Assembly: GCF_014297365.1 (NCBI RefSeq) | Contig: NZ_JACOQD010000003.1 | Span: 265,468 to 329,467 of the forward strand | Length of the DNA stretch: 64,000 bases | Reading direction: 5' to 3' | Origin: Winogradskyella echinorum | Lineage (GTDB): Bacteria; Bacteroidota; Bacteroidia; Flavobacteriales; Flavobacteriaceae | Shown: positions 54,854-63,977 of the stretch, piece after piece | How positions within the stretch are numbered: position 1 is the stretch's first letter | How the letters are laid out: every line of letters begins with the position of its first letter | Notes under the pieces: model-generated | Database searches by the model: none | Seen by the model: only the letters and a program-made list of their open reading frames with translations | Told to the model about the DNA's origin: nothing | Translations under genes and position numbers: made by a program

Positions 54854-55792
54854 ATGATAAATAAGTTTATAACATATAGCATCACATTTTTTATCCTAAT
54901 ATTAGGTTTAAAATCGTTTGCACAACAAGATCCTCAATACACTCAATATATGTATAATATGAGTGTTTTAAATCCGGCTTACGCTACGGATGATAGCTCT
55001 CTTATAAATCTTGGATTAATCTATCGCTCGCAATGGGTTGGTTCAGTCGGCGCACCTACAACCGGAACTTTATTTGCGCACACAAAATTTACTAATCGAT
55101 TAGAAGGAGGTTTATCTATTATTCACGATCAAATTGGTGATGTTGTAAAACAAACAAATGCTTATGTAGATTTTGCCTATGTAATCCCTACAGGTGACAA
55201 TTCAAAATTATCATTTGGTGTAAAAGCAGGTGCCACATTTTTTAGTACTGACTTTAATGGCTTTGTATACTCAGATCCACTGCCAGATCCTGCTTTTGCT
55301 GAGAACTTAAGTAGAACATTTCCAAATATTGGAGCCGGATTATATTATTTTACAGACCAATATTATTTGGGGTTTTCTGCACCGAATTTATTAGAATCAA
55401 AACATCTTGATGAAGACAGTGGTATTGTTACAGAAGGATCGGAAAATATACATTTGTTTTTTACAGGTGGTTATGTATTTAATTTAAATGATAAACTAAA
55501 ATTGAAACCTGCTTTTATGGCGAAACAGGTTTCTGGTGCGCCAATAGCTGTAGATTTTACAGCAAATGTTTTAATTAATAATAAAGTAGAATTTGGAGCC
55601 TCATACAGGTTTGATGATTCAGTAAGTGCTCTAGCTAATTTAGCTGTATCACCTACTTTAAGAATAGGTTACGCTTATGATTATACAGTATCAAATTTGG
55701 GAAGGTTTAATTCTGGAACCCATGAGGTATTTCTATTATTTGATATAAGTAAACTAGGTAAAGGCTATGATAAATCACCAAGATTTTTCTAA
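54854..55792 (+). CDS. PorP/SprF family type IX secretion membrane protein
   Basis: 312 residues. Signal peptide to about SFAQ, then QDPQYTQYMYNMSVLNPAYA at the N-terminus, the hallmark of the family, then barrel strands (LSFGVKAGATFF, KVEFGASYRF, LRIGYAYDYTVSNLG). In Flavobacterium johnsoniae SprF is needed for secretion of SprB, encoded next to it; here the partner would be the 1573-residue protein ending 2 bp before. Confidence 0.95.
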   Translation: MINKFITYSITFFILILGLKSFAQQDPQYTQYMYNMSVLNPAYATDDSSLINLGLIYRSQWVGSVGAPTTGTLFAHTKFTNRLEGGLSIIHDQIGDVVKQTNAYVDFAYVIPTGDNSKLSFGVKAGATFFSTDFNGFVYSDPLPDPAFAENLSRTFPNIGAGLYYFTDQYYLGFSAPNLLESKHLDEDSGIVTEGSENIHLFFTGGYVFNLNDKLKLKPAFMAKQVSGAPIAVDFTANVLINNKVEFGASYRFDDSVSALANLAVSPTLRIGYAYDYTVSNLGRFNSGTHEVFLLFDISKLGKGYDKSPRFF

Positions 55793-55802
55793 TTAAAGAC
55801 AA

Positions 55803-57686
55803 ATGAGAACGTTTAAATTATTTATCGTATTAACAGCTTTAGTTATTAGCAATGTATCTTTTTCTCAATCTAAGGAAAAAGCGGATAAACTTTACGAAAA
55901 TAGAGCCTATGTTGACGCAGCAGAAATCTATTCTAAACTACCAAAGACTGCTAAAACATTAGAAAAGTTAGGTGATTGTTATTATTATAATTCTGAATTT
56001 GAAAAAGCTTACAAAGTCTATAAAAAGATTTATGACCGAAAAATAGAGTCGGAACTTACTGAATCTTTTTATTTAAAATATTACGATGTACTAAAAGGAA
56101 CAAAAAATTATGAAGAAGCCGATGAGGTTTCAACGGTGCATCTTAACGATCCTTTTAGTACAGAAAATTTTAAATCAATATTAAAACGTATTATTCCTTA
56201 CGAATACGAATTGAAACCCATTACCCAAGATTTAGGCGGTTCTAATTTTGGAATTGGTTTATATGGAAATAAAGTTGTTTTTGCATCAACACAAAATTTA
56301 AAAAACCCTAATTATAAATGGAATGGAAAGCCCTATTTAGACTTATATGAGGCCGAAATTCCAAAAGGTGATACCATCATAATAGATAGCATTAAACCAT
56401 TTGATAAAGCTATAAATACTAAAAAACAACATGAAAGTAGTGCCGTCTTTACTAAAGATGGTAAAACAATGTACTTTTCTAGAAATTTAAAAAAACGTGT
56501 AGATTTAGATTCTACTAAAGTCGCAGTTGTAAGTATATTTAAGGCAGAATTAGTAGATAATGAATGGACCAATATAGAACCTGTCTCGTTTTCAAGTGAG
56601 TTCTATTCTACTATGCATCCTGCTCTCAATAGCGATGAAACTAAATTATTTTTCTCTAGTGATATGCCCAATAGTATAGGTTCTTTTGATATTTTTTATG
56701 TAGATATATTAGAAGATAATACGTTTGGAGAGCCTGTAAATTTAGGACCAGCCATTAACTCAGAGCGCAGAGAGCATTTTCCTTATGTAGCTAAAGATAG
56801 TACGCTTTATTTTGCCTCAAATGGCAAATATGGTTTTGGAGGATTAGATTTATTTTCGAGTAGTGTAAACAAGGGTAAATTTTTAGATGCTCTTAATTTA
56901 GGTGAAACTATTAATAGCGAAAAAGATGATTTTGCATTCGTTGTTGTAGATTCATTAAACACTGGGTATGTATCTTCTAATCGAAGTGGTATCGATAATA
57001 TATATACATTTGAACGTATTCCGACAGAAAGAGAATATTTCATTGAAGGATTGGTTACCGATAAAGTAACGGGCGAATTATTACCAAACACAACAGTAAC
57101 TTTATTTGATGAAGATGGTAATATGATTTCTGAAGTGATTGCCGGTGAAGATGCTCGTTATAAGCTAAAAACAGAACCAAATAAAAGTTATTCATTAGAA
57201 GGTTTCCAACCAAAATACATCCCAGAAATTACATTCTTTGATACCAACGATAGCGGAAACATAGAATTTAATATAGAGTTAGAAATTGAATCATATAAAG
57301 ACGCTGAGGAAATTGTTACTGACGATGAAGATGGCAATACTTTTATTGAATTAGAAAACATTTATTTCGATTTTGCTAAATGGGATATTAAACCGCAAGC
57401 CGCAAATACCTTAAATGTACTAGTAGCATTACTGAAAAAATATCCAAGAATGGAAATACAGCTTGGAGCACATACAGATTCTAGGGCAGGATTTGAGTTT
57501 AATTTAGAATTATCCAAAAAAAGAGCCAAAGCGACTTTAGAATATCTTGTTGAAAACGGCATCTCTAGAAATCGTTTAACTTATAAAGGTTATGGGGAAA
57601 CGCAACCTTTAGTTCCTTGTGGAGATAATTGTACCGAAACAGAATTTTCGATAAATAGACGTTGTGAATTTCTAATTCTGAAGTAG
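55803..57686 (+). CDS. OmpA family protein with PD40 repeats
   Basis: 627 residues. Signal peptide to about SFSQ; TPR-like helices (about 22-110); a beta-propeller of PD40/WD40-like blades (HESSAVFTKDGKTMYFSRN, HPALNSDETKLFFSSDMPNSIGSFDIFYVDI, FPYVAKDSTLYFASNGKYGFGGLDLF); a carboxypeptidase-regulatory-like domain; and a C-terminal OmpA domain (YFDFAKWDIKPQAANTLNVL, LGAHTDSRAGFEFN, RLTYKGYGETQP, NRRCEF) that binds peptidoglycan. It is the third gene of the module and probably links the surface protein to the cell wall. Confidence 0.94.
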   Translation: MRTFKLFIVLTALVISNVSFSQSKEKADKLYENRAYVDAAEIYSKLPKTAKTLEKLGDCYYYNSEFEKAYKVYKKIYDRKIESELTESFYLKYYDVLKGTKNYEEADEVSTVHLNDPFSTENFKSILKRIIPYEYELKPITQDLGGSNFGIGLYGNKVVFASTQNLKNPNYKWNGKPYLDLYEAEIPKGDTIIIDSIKPFDKAINTKKQHESSAVFTKDGKTMYFSRNLKKRVDLDSTKVAVVSIFKAELVDNEWTNIEPVSFSSEFYSTMHPALNSDETKLFFSSDMPNSIGSFDIFYVDILEDNTFGEPVNLGPAINSERREHFPYVAKDSTLYFASNGKYGFGGLDLFSSSVNKGKFLDALNLGETINSEKDDFAFVVVDSLNTGYVSSNRSGIDNIYTFERIPTEREYFIEGLVTDKVTGELLPNTTVTLFDEDGNMISEVIAGEDARYKLKTEPNKSYSLEGFQPKYIPEITFFDTNDSGNIEFNIELEIESYKDAEEIVTDDEDGNTFIELENIYFDFAKWDIKPQAANTLNVLVALLKKYPRMEIQLGAHTDSRAGFEFNLELSKKRAKATLEYLVENGISRNRLTYKGYGETQPLVPCGDNCTETEFSINRRCEFLILK

Positions 57687-57711
57687 GTTATTTTTCTAGC
57701 AATTAATTAAA

Positions 57712-58212
57712 ATGGAGCTTTCAAATGAAATAGTATTAAGGCCACGTTTTAAGTTTAATGTCAATTCCAACAACGAAAAACTATTAAAAGGATTTGAAAC
57801 AACTAAAACCAACCAATCTGAGTTTATTGTGTCTCGGATAGATGATCATGTGTTTATTAAATTCCCTAAATCCGAACAACATTTTTGGTCACCACAATTG
57901 CATTTAGAAATCAATAAAAAGGACGATAAAAACTCAACTGTCCATGGTCTTTTTGGGCCGAATCCTACAGTTTGGACCATGTTTATGTTTTTCCACTTTA
58001 TTGTTGCTGGACTATTCCTTGGATTTGGAGTTTGGGCTTATACAAATGCAACTTTAAATAGCTCCTATTCTATTCAGCTATTGCTTGCAGTACTAATGGT
58101 AGTAATTTGGTTTATACTTTATTTTACAGGACGATTAGGCCAAACTAAAGGAAAGCCAGAAATGCACCGACTACACAATTTTATGAAAAACACACTAAGC
58201 ATTTATCGTTGA
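57712..58212 (+). CDS. membrane protein of unknown function
   Basis: 166 residues. The N-terminal half is hydrophilic (about 1-85). Two membrane helices follow (about 87-107, WTMFMFFHFIVAGLFLGFGVWAY, and 118-138), then a basic C-terminus. It has no signal peptide, and I do not recognise a family. It follows the OmpA gene by 25 bp on the same strand and its 3' end overlaps the convergent era gene by 10 bp. Confidence 0.78.
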   Translation: MELSNEIVLRPRFKFNVNSNNEKLLKGFETTKTNQSEFIVSRIDDHVFIKFPKSEQHFWSPQLHLEINKKDDKNSTVHGLFGPNPTVWTMFMFFHFIVAGLFLGFGVWAYTNATLNSSYSIQLLLAVLMVVIWFILYFTGRLGQTKGKPEMHRLHNFMKNTLSIYR

Positions 58213-59087
58213 TTATATCCGAAGCGCTTAAGTTGACGTTGGTCATTTCTCCAGTTTTTATTGACTTTTACATACAGCTCTAAATGGACTTGCTTACCAA
58301 AAAATTTTTCCAAATCCTTACGGGCTTCTACACCAACACGTTTTAAAGCAGAGCCTTTATGACCAATTATAATCCCTTTTTGTGTTTCTCGCTCTACCAT
58401 AATCACAGAGCGCATTCTTATAATATTGTCTTCTTCAAAAAACTCTTCTGTATCTACTTCAACAGCATATGGAATTTCTTTTTTGTAATGCATTAATATT
58501 TTTTCTCTAATAGCTTCATTTACAAAAAAACGTTCTGGCTTATCTGTTAATTGATCTTTAGGGTAGAATGCAGGAGATTTAGGCAACAATTCAATGATTC
58601 TATTAAATACATTCTGAACATTAAAACCCTCAGTGGCCGAAATAGGGAAAAATTCAGCATTTGGAACTTTATTTTGCCATATTTCTGATTGCTCCTCTAA
58701 CTGTTCTTGATTAGATTTATCAATCTTATTTAATAATAATAACACTGGAATTTTAGAGTTGGTAATTTTCTTAAAAAACGCTTCGTCCTTAAGTTCCTTC
58801 TCTCCAATCTCAACCATATAAATTAGAACATCGGCATCTTCAAACGCTGACTTTACAAAATCCATCATTGAGGCTTGCAACTCGTAAGCTGGTTTTATAA
58901 TCCCAGGAGTATCACTTAGAATAACCTGAAAATCCTCACCATTAACAATACCTAAAATACGGTGCCTTGTTGTTTGAGCCTTTGATGTTATAATAGATAG
59001 CTTTTCACCAATAAAAGCATTCATTAATGTGGACTTACCAACATTAGGATTACCAATAATATTTACAAAACCTGCTTTATGCATCAT
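58203..59087 (-). CDS. era: GTPase Era
   Basis: Ribosome-assembly GTPase for the 30S subunit. 294 residues: G1 GNPNVGKST, G3 DTPG, G4 NKID, then the KH domain with IIGHKGSALKRVGVEARKDLEKFFGKQVHLELYVKVNKNWR. The first two codons are both ATG; either may be the start. It is preceded on the same strand by rpsT, whose terminator separates the two. Confidence 0.98.
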   Translation of the reverse strand: MMHKAGFVNIIGNPNVGKSTLMNAFIGEKLSIITSKAQTTRHRILGIVNGEDFQVILSDTPGIIKPAYELQASMMDFVKSAFEDADVLIYMVEIGEKELKDEAFFKKITNSKIPVLLLLNKIDKSNQEQLEEQSEIWQNKVPNAEFFPISATEGFNVQNVFNRIIELLPKSPAFYPKDQLTDKPERFFVNEAIREKILMHYKKEIPYAVEVDTEEFFEEDNIIRMRSVIMVERETQKGIIIGHKGSALKRVGVEARKDLEKFFGKQVHLELYVKVNKNWRNDQRQLKRFGYNQR

Positions 59088-59152
59088 TAAAAATTTGGTG
59101 TAAAGGTAGTATTAATAATAAGACCTATAAAAAATAAGCAATAGGTGTATAA

Positions 59153-59183
59153 CAAAAAAAGTCTCTCCATAAGGAAAGACTTT
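59153..59183 (-). terminator. rho-independent terminator of rpsT
   Basis: On the minus strand AAAGTCTTTCC (59183-59173) pairs with GGAGAGACTTT (59168-59158), 10 of 11, around TTAT, and runs into further T residues (TTTTTTTG). It begins 24 bp after the rpsT stop. Confidence 0.85.
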
Positions 59184-59206
59184 AATATCTTAGTAGGAAC
59201 TACAAT

Positions 59207-59458
59207 TTAAATTGCAGCAACGTGTTTAGTTAATTGAGATTTTAAGTTACCAGCTTTATTCGAATGTATAACATTCTTTTTAGCTAACTTATCTATCATA
59301 CTAATAACAGAAGGTAACATTTTTTGTGCCTCTTTTGCATCAGTAATCTCACGTAATTTCTTTATAGCATTACGAGTTGTCTTATGCTGATATCTGTTAA
59401 GTACACGTCTTTTTTCGTTACTTCTAATTCTTTTTAAAGCTGACTTATGATTTGCCAT
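59207..59458 (-). CDS. rpsT: 30S ribosomal protein S20
   Basis: 83 residues, basic and helical: [36 protein letters not shown], then the [26 protein letters not shown] segment typical of S20, which binds 16S rRNA. It starts 22 nt after the 3' end of tRNA-Glu on the same strand, and the only visible promoter lies upstream of the tRNA. A terminator follows. The two are probably made as one transcript. Confidence 0.98.
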   Translation of the reverse strand: MANHKSALKRIRSNEKRRVLNRYQHKTTRNAIKKLREITDAKEAQKMLPSVISMIDKLAKKNVIHSNKAGNLKSQLTKHVAAI

Positions 59459-59480
59459 TTTATTTTTCTTATTAAAATTG

Positions 59481-59552
59481 TAGCCCGTAGGGGAATCGAA
59501 CCCCTCTTACCAGGATGAAAACCTGGCGTCCTAGCCGATAGACGAACGGGCC
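59481..59552 (-). tRNA. tRNA-Glu (anticodon TTC)
   Basis: 72 nt on the minus strand. The 7-bp acceptor GGCCCGT/ACGGGCT (first pair G-U) closes the molecule; the anticodon stem CCAGG/CCTGG encloses TTTTCAT, giving anticodon TTC (59519-59517); the T arm GAGGGGTTCGATTCCCC is canonical. The 3' CCA is not encoded. rpsT begins 22 nt downstream. Confidence 0.97.
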
Positions 59553-59603
59553 ATTTGGTTATTTTACTAATTAAATGAACCTACAATGTTTCCATTGCGG
59601 ATG

Positions 59604-59633
59604 CAAAAATACAACTATTTTTAAATGTTGCAA
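59604..59633 (-). promoter_or_regulatory. promoter of tRNA-Glu (and rpsT)
   Basis: On the minus strand, TTG (59633-59631), 19 nt, then TATTTTTG (59611-59604). Both elements and the spacing match the Bacteroidota consensus. The tRNA begins 51 nt downstream. This is the best promoter in the window. Confidence 0.75.
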
Positions 59634-59661
59634 CTACTATCATAATTTTTTTGATTTTTTT

Positions 59662-61140
59662 TTAATAAGCTTTTGCAAAAAGTACTCGCTGAGTTGATAA
59701 TTGCCCACTATAAACACATGTTCCTTCTTCCTTTTTATTATCCATAGGAATACATCTAATAGTCGCTTTAGTTAACTCTTTTATTTTCTGCTCAGTTTCT
59801 GCTGTACCATCCCAATGTGCCGAAACAAAACCAGTTTTAGTCTCTAAAACTTTCTTAAAAGTTTCAAAGTCATCAACCTCTGTGATATGTGAATCTCTAA
59901 AATTTAATGCTTTTGAGAATAATTCACTTTGAATTTTTACCAGCAAATCCTTAATCGTTTGTGTTAAATCCTCCATTTCAACGATTTCCTTTGTCAAAGT
60001 ATCTCGTCTTGCTAATTCAACTGTATTATTTTCTAAATCCTTCGGTCCTATAGCAATTCTTAAAGGAACACCTTGTAACTCATGTTGAGCAAATTTAGCA
60101 CCTGGCCTATGGGTCGTTCTTTTATCGAACTTGCAACTTACTCCTAAAGCTTTCAACTCATTACTTATAGCATTCGCTTTTTTAGAAATTAATTCAAATT
60201 GCTCATCGTTCTTATATATAGGAACAATAACTACCTGAAACGGAGCCAGATTTGGAGGTAAAACTAAACCTTTATCATCACTATGAGTCATTATTAAAGC
60301 ACCCATTAAACGTGTAGAAACTCCCCAAGATGTTGCCCAAACATGGTCTAACTTCCCTTCGTTATTAGTAAACTTAACATCAAATGCTTTGGCAAAATTC
60401 TGTCCTAAAAAGTGAGACGTACCAGCTTGTAATGCCTTTCCATCTTGCATTAAAGCTTCAATACAATAGGTCTCTTCAGCACCTGCAAAACGTTCACTTT
60501 CAGTTTTCACACCTTTTATAACTGGTATAGCCATAAAATTTTCTGCAAATTCTGCATATACATTATTCATTTGTTCTGCCTCAATTAAAGCTTCAGACTT
60601 TGTTGCATGTGCTGTATGACCTTCTTGCCATAAAAACTCAGCTGTTCTTAAAAACAAACGTGTACGCATTTCCCAACGTACTACATTTGCCCATTGGTTT
60701 ATTAAAATTGGTAAATCTCTATAAGATTGTATCCAACCTTTATAGGTATTCCAAATAATAGCTTCACTAGTTGGTCTTACAACCAACTCTTCCTCTAATT
60801 TAGCATTAGGATCTACACGCAATTTACCTTCATTATCCGGATCGTTTTCTAATCTATAATGTGTAACAACAGCACATTCCTTAGCAAAACCTTCAGCATT
60901 TTTTTCTTCAGCTTCAAATAAACTTTTAGGAACAAATAATGGAAAATAAGCATTTACATGACCAGTTTCTTTAAACATTCTGTCTAATTCAGCTTGCATT
61001 TTCTCCCAAATAGCATAACCATAAGGCTTTATGACCATACAACCTCTAACCGCAGAATTCTCTGCTAAATCGGCTTTAACAACCAATTCATTATACCATT
61101 TAGAATAATCTTCAGCTCTACTCGTAAGATTTTTACTCAT
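59662..61140 (-). CDS. proS: prolyl-tRNA synthetase
   Basis: Class II synthetase that charges tRNA-Pro; 492 residues, of the shorter archaeal/eukaryote-like type without an inserted editing domain. [59 protein letters not shown] holds class II motif 2; [18 protein letters not shown] and the zinc-binding-like C-terminus are present and end in KAY, the conserved Tyr end of this type. A divergent lipoprotein gene is 100 bp upstream. Confidence 0.98.
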   Translation of the reverse strand: MSKNLTSRAEDYSKWYNELVVKADLAENSAVRGCMVIKPYGYAIWEKMQAELDRMFKETGHVNAYFPLFVPKSLFEAEEKNAEGFAKECAVVTHYRLENDPDNEGKLRVDPNAKLEEELVVRPTSEAIIWNTYKGWIQSYRDLPILINQWANVVRWEMRTRLFLRTAEFLWQEGHTAHATKSEALIEAEQMNNVYAEFAENFMAIPVIKGVKTESERFAGAEETYCIEALMQDGKALQAGTSHFLGQNFAKAFDVKFTNNEGKLDHVWATSWGVSTRLMGALIMTHSDDKGLVLPPNLAPFQVVIVPIYKNDEQFELISKKANAISNELKALGVSCKFDKRTTHRPGAKFAQHELQGVPLRIAIGPKDLENNTVELARRDTLTKEIVEMEDLTQTIKDLLVKIQSELFSKALNFRDSHITEVDDFETFKKVLETKTGFVSAHWDGTAETEQKIKELTKATIRCIPMDNKKEEGTCVYSGQLSTQRVLFAKAY

Positions 61141-61194
61141 TTTCAGTGTTTTGGCACAGATATTGTGCTTATGTTAAATAATAAAATAGTTCAG

Positions 61195-61222
61195 CAAAAC
61201 TAACTATTTTTGTATTGTTCAA
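61195..61222 (-). promoter_or_regulatory. proS promoter
   Basis: On the minus strand, TTG (61222-61220), 17 nt, then TAGTTTTG (61202-61195), matching TAnnTTTG, 55 bp upstream of the proS ATG. Confidence 0.55.
61205..61212 (+). promoter_or_regulatory. -7 box for the Trp/Ser/Arg-rich lipoprotein gene
   Basis: TATTTTTG, an exact match, ends 28 bp before the ATG at 61241. It lies within the spacer of the opposing proS promoter, so the two promoters overlap and may interfere. No good -33 TTG. Confidence 0.5.
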
Positions 61223-61240
61223 CAATAAAATATAAGAGAT

Positions 61241-62359
61241 ATGCAATTTAAAACTATTACAAAACAGAAATTGCCATTTTTTGTTGCACTCGGCTTAATG
61301 GCTGTGTTAACTTCATGTGGTTCCTTTCAATATGCAGGATATGACAATGACGGTATTTATACTGATGAATATGAAACCGAAGTTGAGCAACCAGTAGCCA
61401 CTACATCTACTAGTGACTCAAATTATTATAAAAATTATTTCGCAGAGAACTCAGCAGAAGTTGAGGCTATAAAAGAGGAAAACGAAATTTTTACAGATAT
61501 AGATTCTTATGAAGGAAACTATATTGAGAAAGCTCAAGACACCCTAGAACAAAGACCAGCTTATGGTGGTTGGGGGCAAAACAATAGTACTGTTACCATT
61601 AATGTAATTGATAATGGTTGGTATGGCTTTGGATGGAATGATCCATGGTTGTGGAATGGTGGTTTTGGTTTTGCTTCATACGGTTGGGGACGACCTTGGG
61701 GTTGGAATCGTTGGGGATGGGACTCTTGGGGATGGAATCACCGATGGGGTTGGAACGTTGGTTGGGGCTACGGATATGGCTGGAATAACTGGGGTTGGAA
61801 TGCTTGGTATCCGCGAGGATATAACAATTGGGGCTGGAACAATGGTTACTATCGAAACAATAGATATGCTTACAGTAATAGCAGAAGAGGATCATTGGCA
61901 TACAATAATGGGTTAAGCCGTCAATATTCTAGAAGTAATTCTGCAATATCGAGACGTGGTTATTCTACAAGTAGGCTATCTAATGCAGCAACTACGTCAA
62001 GAAATACAAGAAGTACTGGAGTAAGATCTAATAATTCAACATTGAGAAATTCAGGTACAACTCGTACTAGTCGATCTACTAGAATTTCTAGGAGCTCAAC
62101 TCCTACAAATACAACAAGATCTACTAGAACAACAAGATCCAATAACACAAGGGTGACTCGTCCATCAAGGACTACAAGGTCTTCTGGAACAATGCGATCA
62201 TCTAGAAGTAGCAGTAGCTCTAGATCATCGGGAAGCGTAAGGTCAAGTTCTCGTAGCTCTAGATCGTCTTCAGGTAGCAGTGCAAGATCTTCTAGTAGTT
62301 CTTCAAGATCATCGTCTGGTAGCAGATCTTCTAGTAGCGGAAGACGTGGACGTGGATAA
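61241..62359 (+). CDS. lipoprotein with Trp/Gly-rich and Ser/Arg-rich domains
   Basis: 372 residues. Signal peptide with lipobox LTSC (Cys 26). The mature part has an acidic region (about 40-105), then a Trp-Gly-Asn block (about 108-205; WGWNRWGWDSWGWNHRWGW) with more than 20 Trp, and a C-terminal half of Ser, Arg and Thr (SSRSSSGSSARSSSSSSRSS). Frames 2 and 3 are also open because of the low complexity, but only this frame has a signal peptide. Probably an exposed outer-membrane protein. I know no function. Confidence 0.8.
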   Translation: MQFKTITKQKLPFFVALGLMAVLTSCGSFQYAGYDNDGIYTDEYETEVEQPVATTSTSDSNYYKNYFAENSAEVEAIKEENEIFTDIDSYEGNYIEKAQDTLEQRPAYGGWGQNNSTVTINVIDNGWYGFGWNDPWLWNGGFGFASYGWGRPWGWNRWGWDSWGWNHRWGWNVGWGYGYGWNNWGWNAWYPRGYNNWGWNNGYYRNNRYAYSNSRRGSLAYNNGLSRQYSRSNSAISRRGYSTSRLSNAATTSRNTRSTGVRSNNSTLRNSGTTRTSRSTRISRSSTPTNTTRSTRTTRSNNTRVTRPSRTTRSSGTMRSSRSSSSSRSSGSVRSSSRSSRSSSGSSARSSSSSSRSSSGSRSSSSGRRGRG

Positions 62360-62394
62360 ACTTTAATTTAATTCCAAATTTCAAAAAATTAGTT

Positions 62395-63924
62395 ATGAAA
62401 AAATTACTTATGCTTTGCATAGGCTTAATAAGTACGTCTTATATTTTAGCACAAGACGTTACAGATGCCGTAAGATATTCTATGGATGAAATTCAAGGTA
62501 CAGCTCGATTTAGAGCTATGAGTGGTGCTTTTGGTGCATTAGGAGGCGATTTATCTAGCGTTAATATAAATCCTGCTGGTTCTGCCATATTTAATGATAG
62601 TCGGGCCACAGTATCCATAGGATCTTTTAATATAAATAATGACATTAATTATCTCAACAATATAAACTCATCTTCAAATTCTACTCTAGATTTGAATCAA
62701 TTAGGAGCTACATTTGTCTTCAGGAATACAGATATTAATTCTCCTTGGAAAAAATTTACATTAAGTGCAGCATATGATCGTGTTGCAGATTTTAATGATG
62801 AATGGGTTGCTAGAGGCACAAATAACAATTCAATAGACAGTTATTTCCTCGGTATAACAAACAATTTAGAAATTCCTTTTGGTATTTTAAAACTTCAGCA
62901 AGGTGAGTTTATTGAGGAAGCTTACATGGATATAGGCAACATTCCAAATGATGGTTACAATATTCAACAAGCATTTTTAGGCTATTGGTCTGGTATAATT
63001 GATCCAGAAAACTTAGATGATAATACCAATAATGATGAAACTAACTATGTTTCTAATATTTCTCCTGGAAATTTCAATCAAGATTATCTCTACTCTGCGA
63101 CAGGATATAATGGAAAGCTTGCATTTAATCTTGCTACAGAATACGACGATAAACTATTTTTAGGAGTAAACTTAAATACTCACTTTATTAATTATGAAAA
63201 GTTTTCTAGGCTTAATGAAACTAATTCAAACAATGGATCAATTGTAAATAATGTTACTTTCGATAATATACTAACTACTAATGGTAGTGGTTTTTCTTTT
63301 CAACTTGGAGCAATTGCAAAATTAACACCAGAATTGAGAGCAGGTGTCTCATATAATTCTCCAACATGGTATAGAATAAGTGAAGAATTAATACAAGGAA
63401 TTAATTCTAATAATGCAGATCCAGATATTAATTATATTAGTGACGTGGTAAATTTATATCCTGAATACAAATTACAAACTCCAGGAAAAATTACGGGAAG
63501 TCTTGCCTATGTTTTTGGAAGTAAAGGATTATTAAGTTTTGATTATACGGTTAAAGATTATAGTAGCGTAAAATTTAGAACAACTACTAATATTAATTTT
63601 TCGAATCTAAATACCGATATAAGTGACTCTCTAACTTCAGCTTCTACATATAGATTCGGTGGTGAATATCGTTACAAACAACTTAGTTTTAGAGGCGGCT
63701 ATCGATTTGAAGAAAGCCCTTATAAAGATGATAATGCTTTTGGTGATTTAACTGCTTATTCTCTTGGCCTGGGTTACAGCTTTGGAAATTTTAATTTAGA
63801 TTTAGCGTTTAGCCAATCTGAAAGAGACATGAACTATCAATTATATACCATTGGATTAACTGATTCTGCAAGAATTGAATCTAAATTTACGGATGTTATT
63901 CTCTCATTAACTTTTAACATCTAG
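62395..63924 (+). CDS. OmpP1/FadL-like outer-membrane transport protein
   Basis: 509 residues. Signal peptide to about ILAQ, then the N-terminal pattern DAVRYSMDEIQGTARFRAMSGAFGALGGDLSSVNINPAGSAIF, found in the OmpP1/FadL family where the N-terminal hatch plugs the barrel. Alternating strands follow (LAFNLATEYDDKLFLGVNLNTHF, LRAGVSYNSPTWYR, LSFRGGYRFEESPYKDDN) and a last strand FTDVILSLTFNI ends the barrel. FadL members import hydrophobic molecules; the substrate is not known. It may be cotranscribed with the preceding lipoprotein gene (35-bp gap). A strong terminator follows. Confidence 0.88.
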   Translation: MKKLLMLCIGLISTSYILAQDVTDAVRYSMDEIQGTARFRAMSGAFGALGGDLSSVNINPAGSAIFNDSRATVSIGSFNINNDINYLNNINSSSNSTLDLNQLGATFVFRNTDINSPWKKFTLSAAYDRVADFNDEWVARGTNNNSIDSYFLGITNNLEIPFGILKLQQGEFIEEAYMDIGNIPNDGYNIQQAFLGYWSGIIDPENLDDNTNNDETNYVSNISPGNFNQDYLYSATGYNGKLAFNLATEYDDKLFLGVNLNTHFINYEKFSRLNETNSNNGSIVNNVTFDNILTTNGSGFSFQLGAIAKLTPELRAGVSYNSPTWYRISEELIQGINSNNADPDINYISDVVNLYPEYKLQTPGKITGSLAYVFGSKGLLSFDYTVKDYSSVKFRTTTNINFSNLNTDISDSLTSASTYRFGGEYRYKQLSFRGGYRFEESPYKDDNAFGDLTAYSLGLGYSFGNFNLDLAFSQSERDMNYQLYTIGLTDSARIESKFTDVILSLTFNI

Positions 63925-63945
63925 TCCAATATTAAACTTAAAAAT

Positions 63946-63977
63946 AAAAGGCCTGAAGAATAATCTTCAGGCCTTTT
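63946..63977 (+). terminator. strong rho-independent terminator after the FadL-like gene
   Basis: A perfect 14-bp stem: AAAAGGCCTGAAGA (63946-63959) pairs with TCTTCAGGCCTTTT (63964-63977) around ATAA, followed by ATTTTAT. It lies 22 bp past the stop codon. Confidence 0.9.

Noticed and set aside
61599..61916. Two 100-codon frames over the Trp-rich block
   Set aside because: Low-complexity GGxTGG repeats keep all frames open; only the main frame has a lipoprotein signal.
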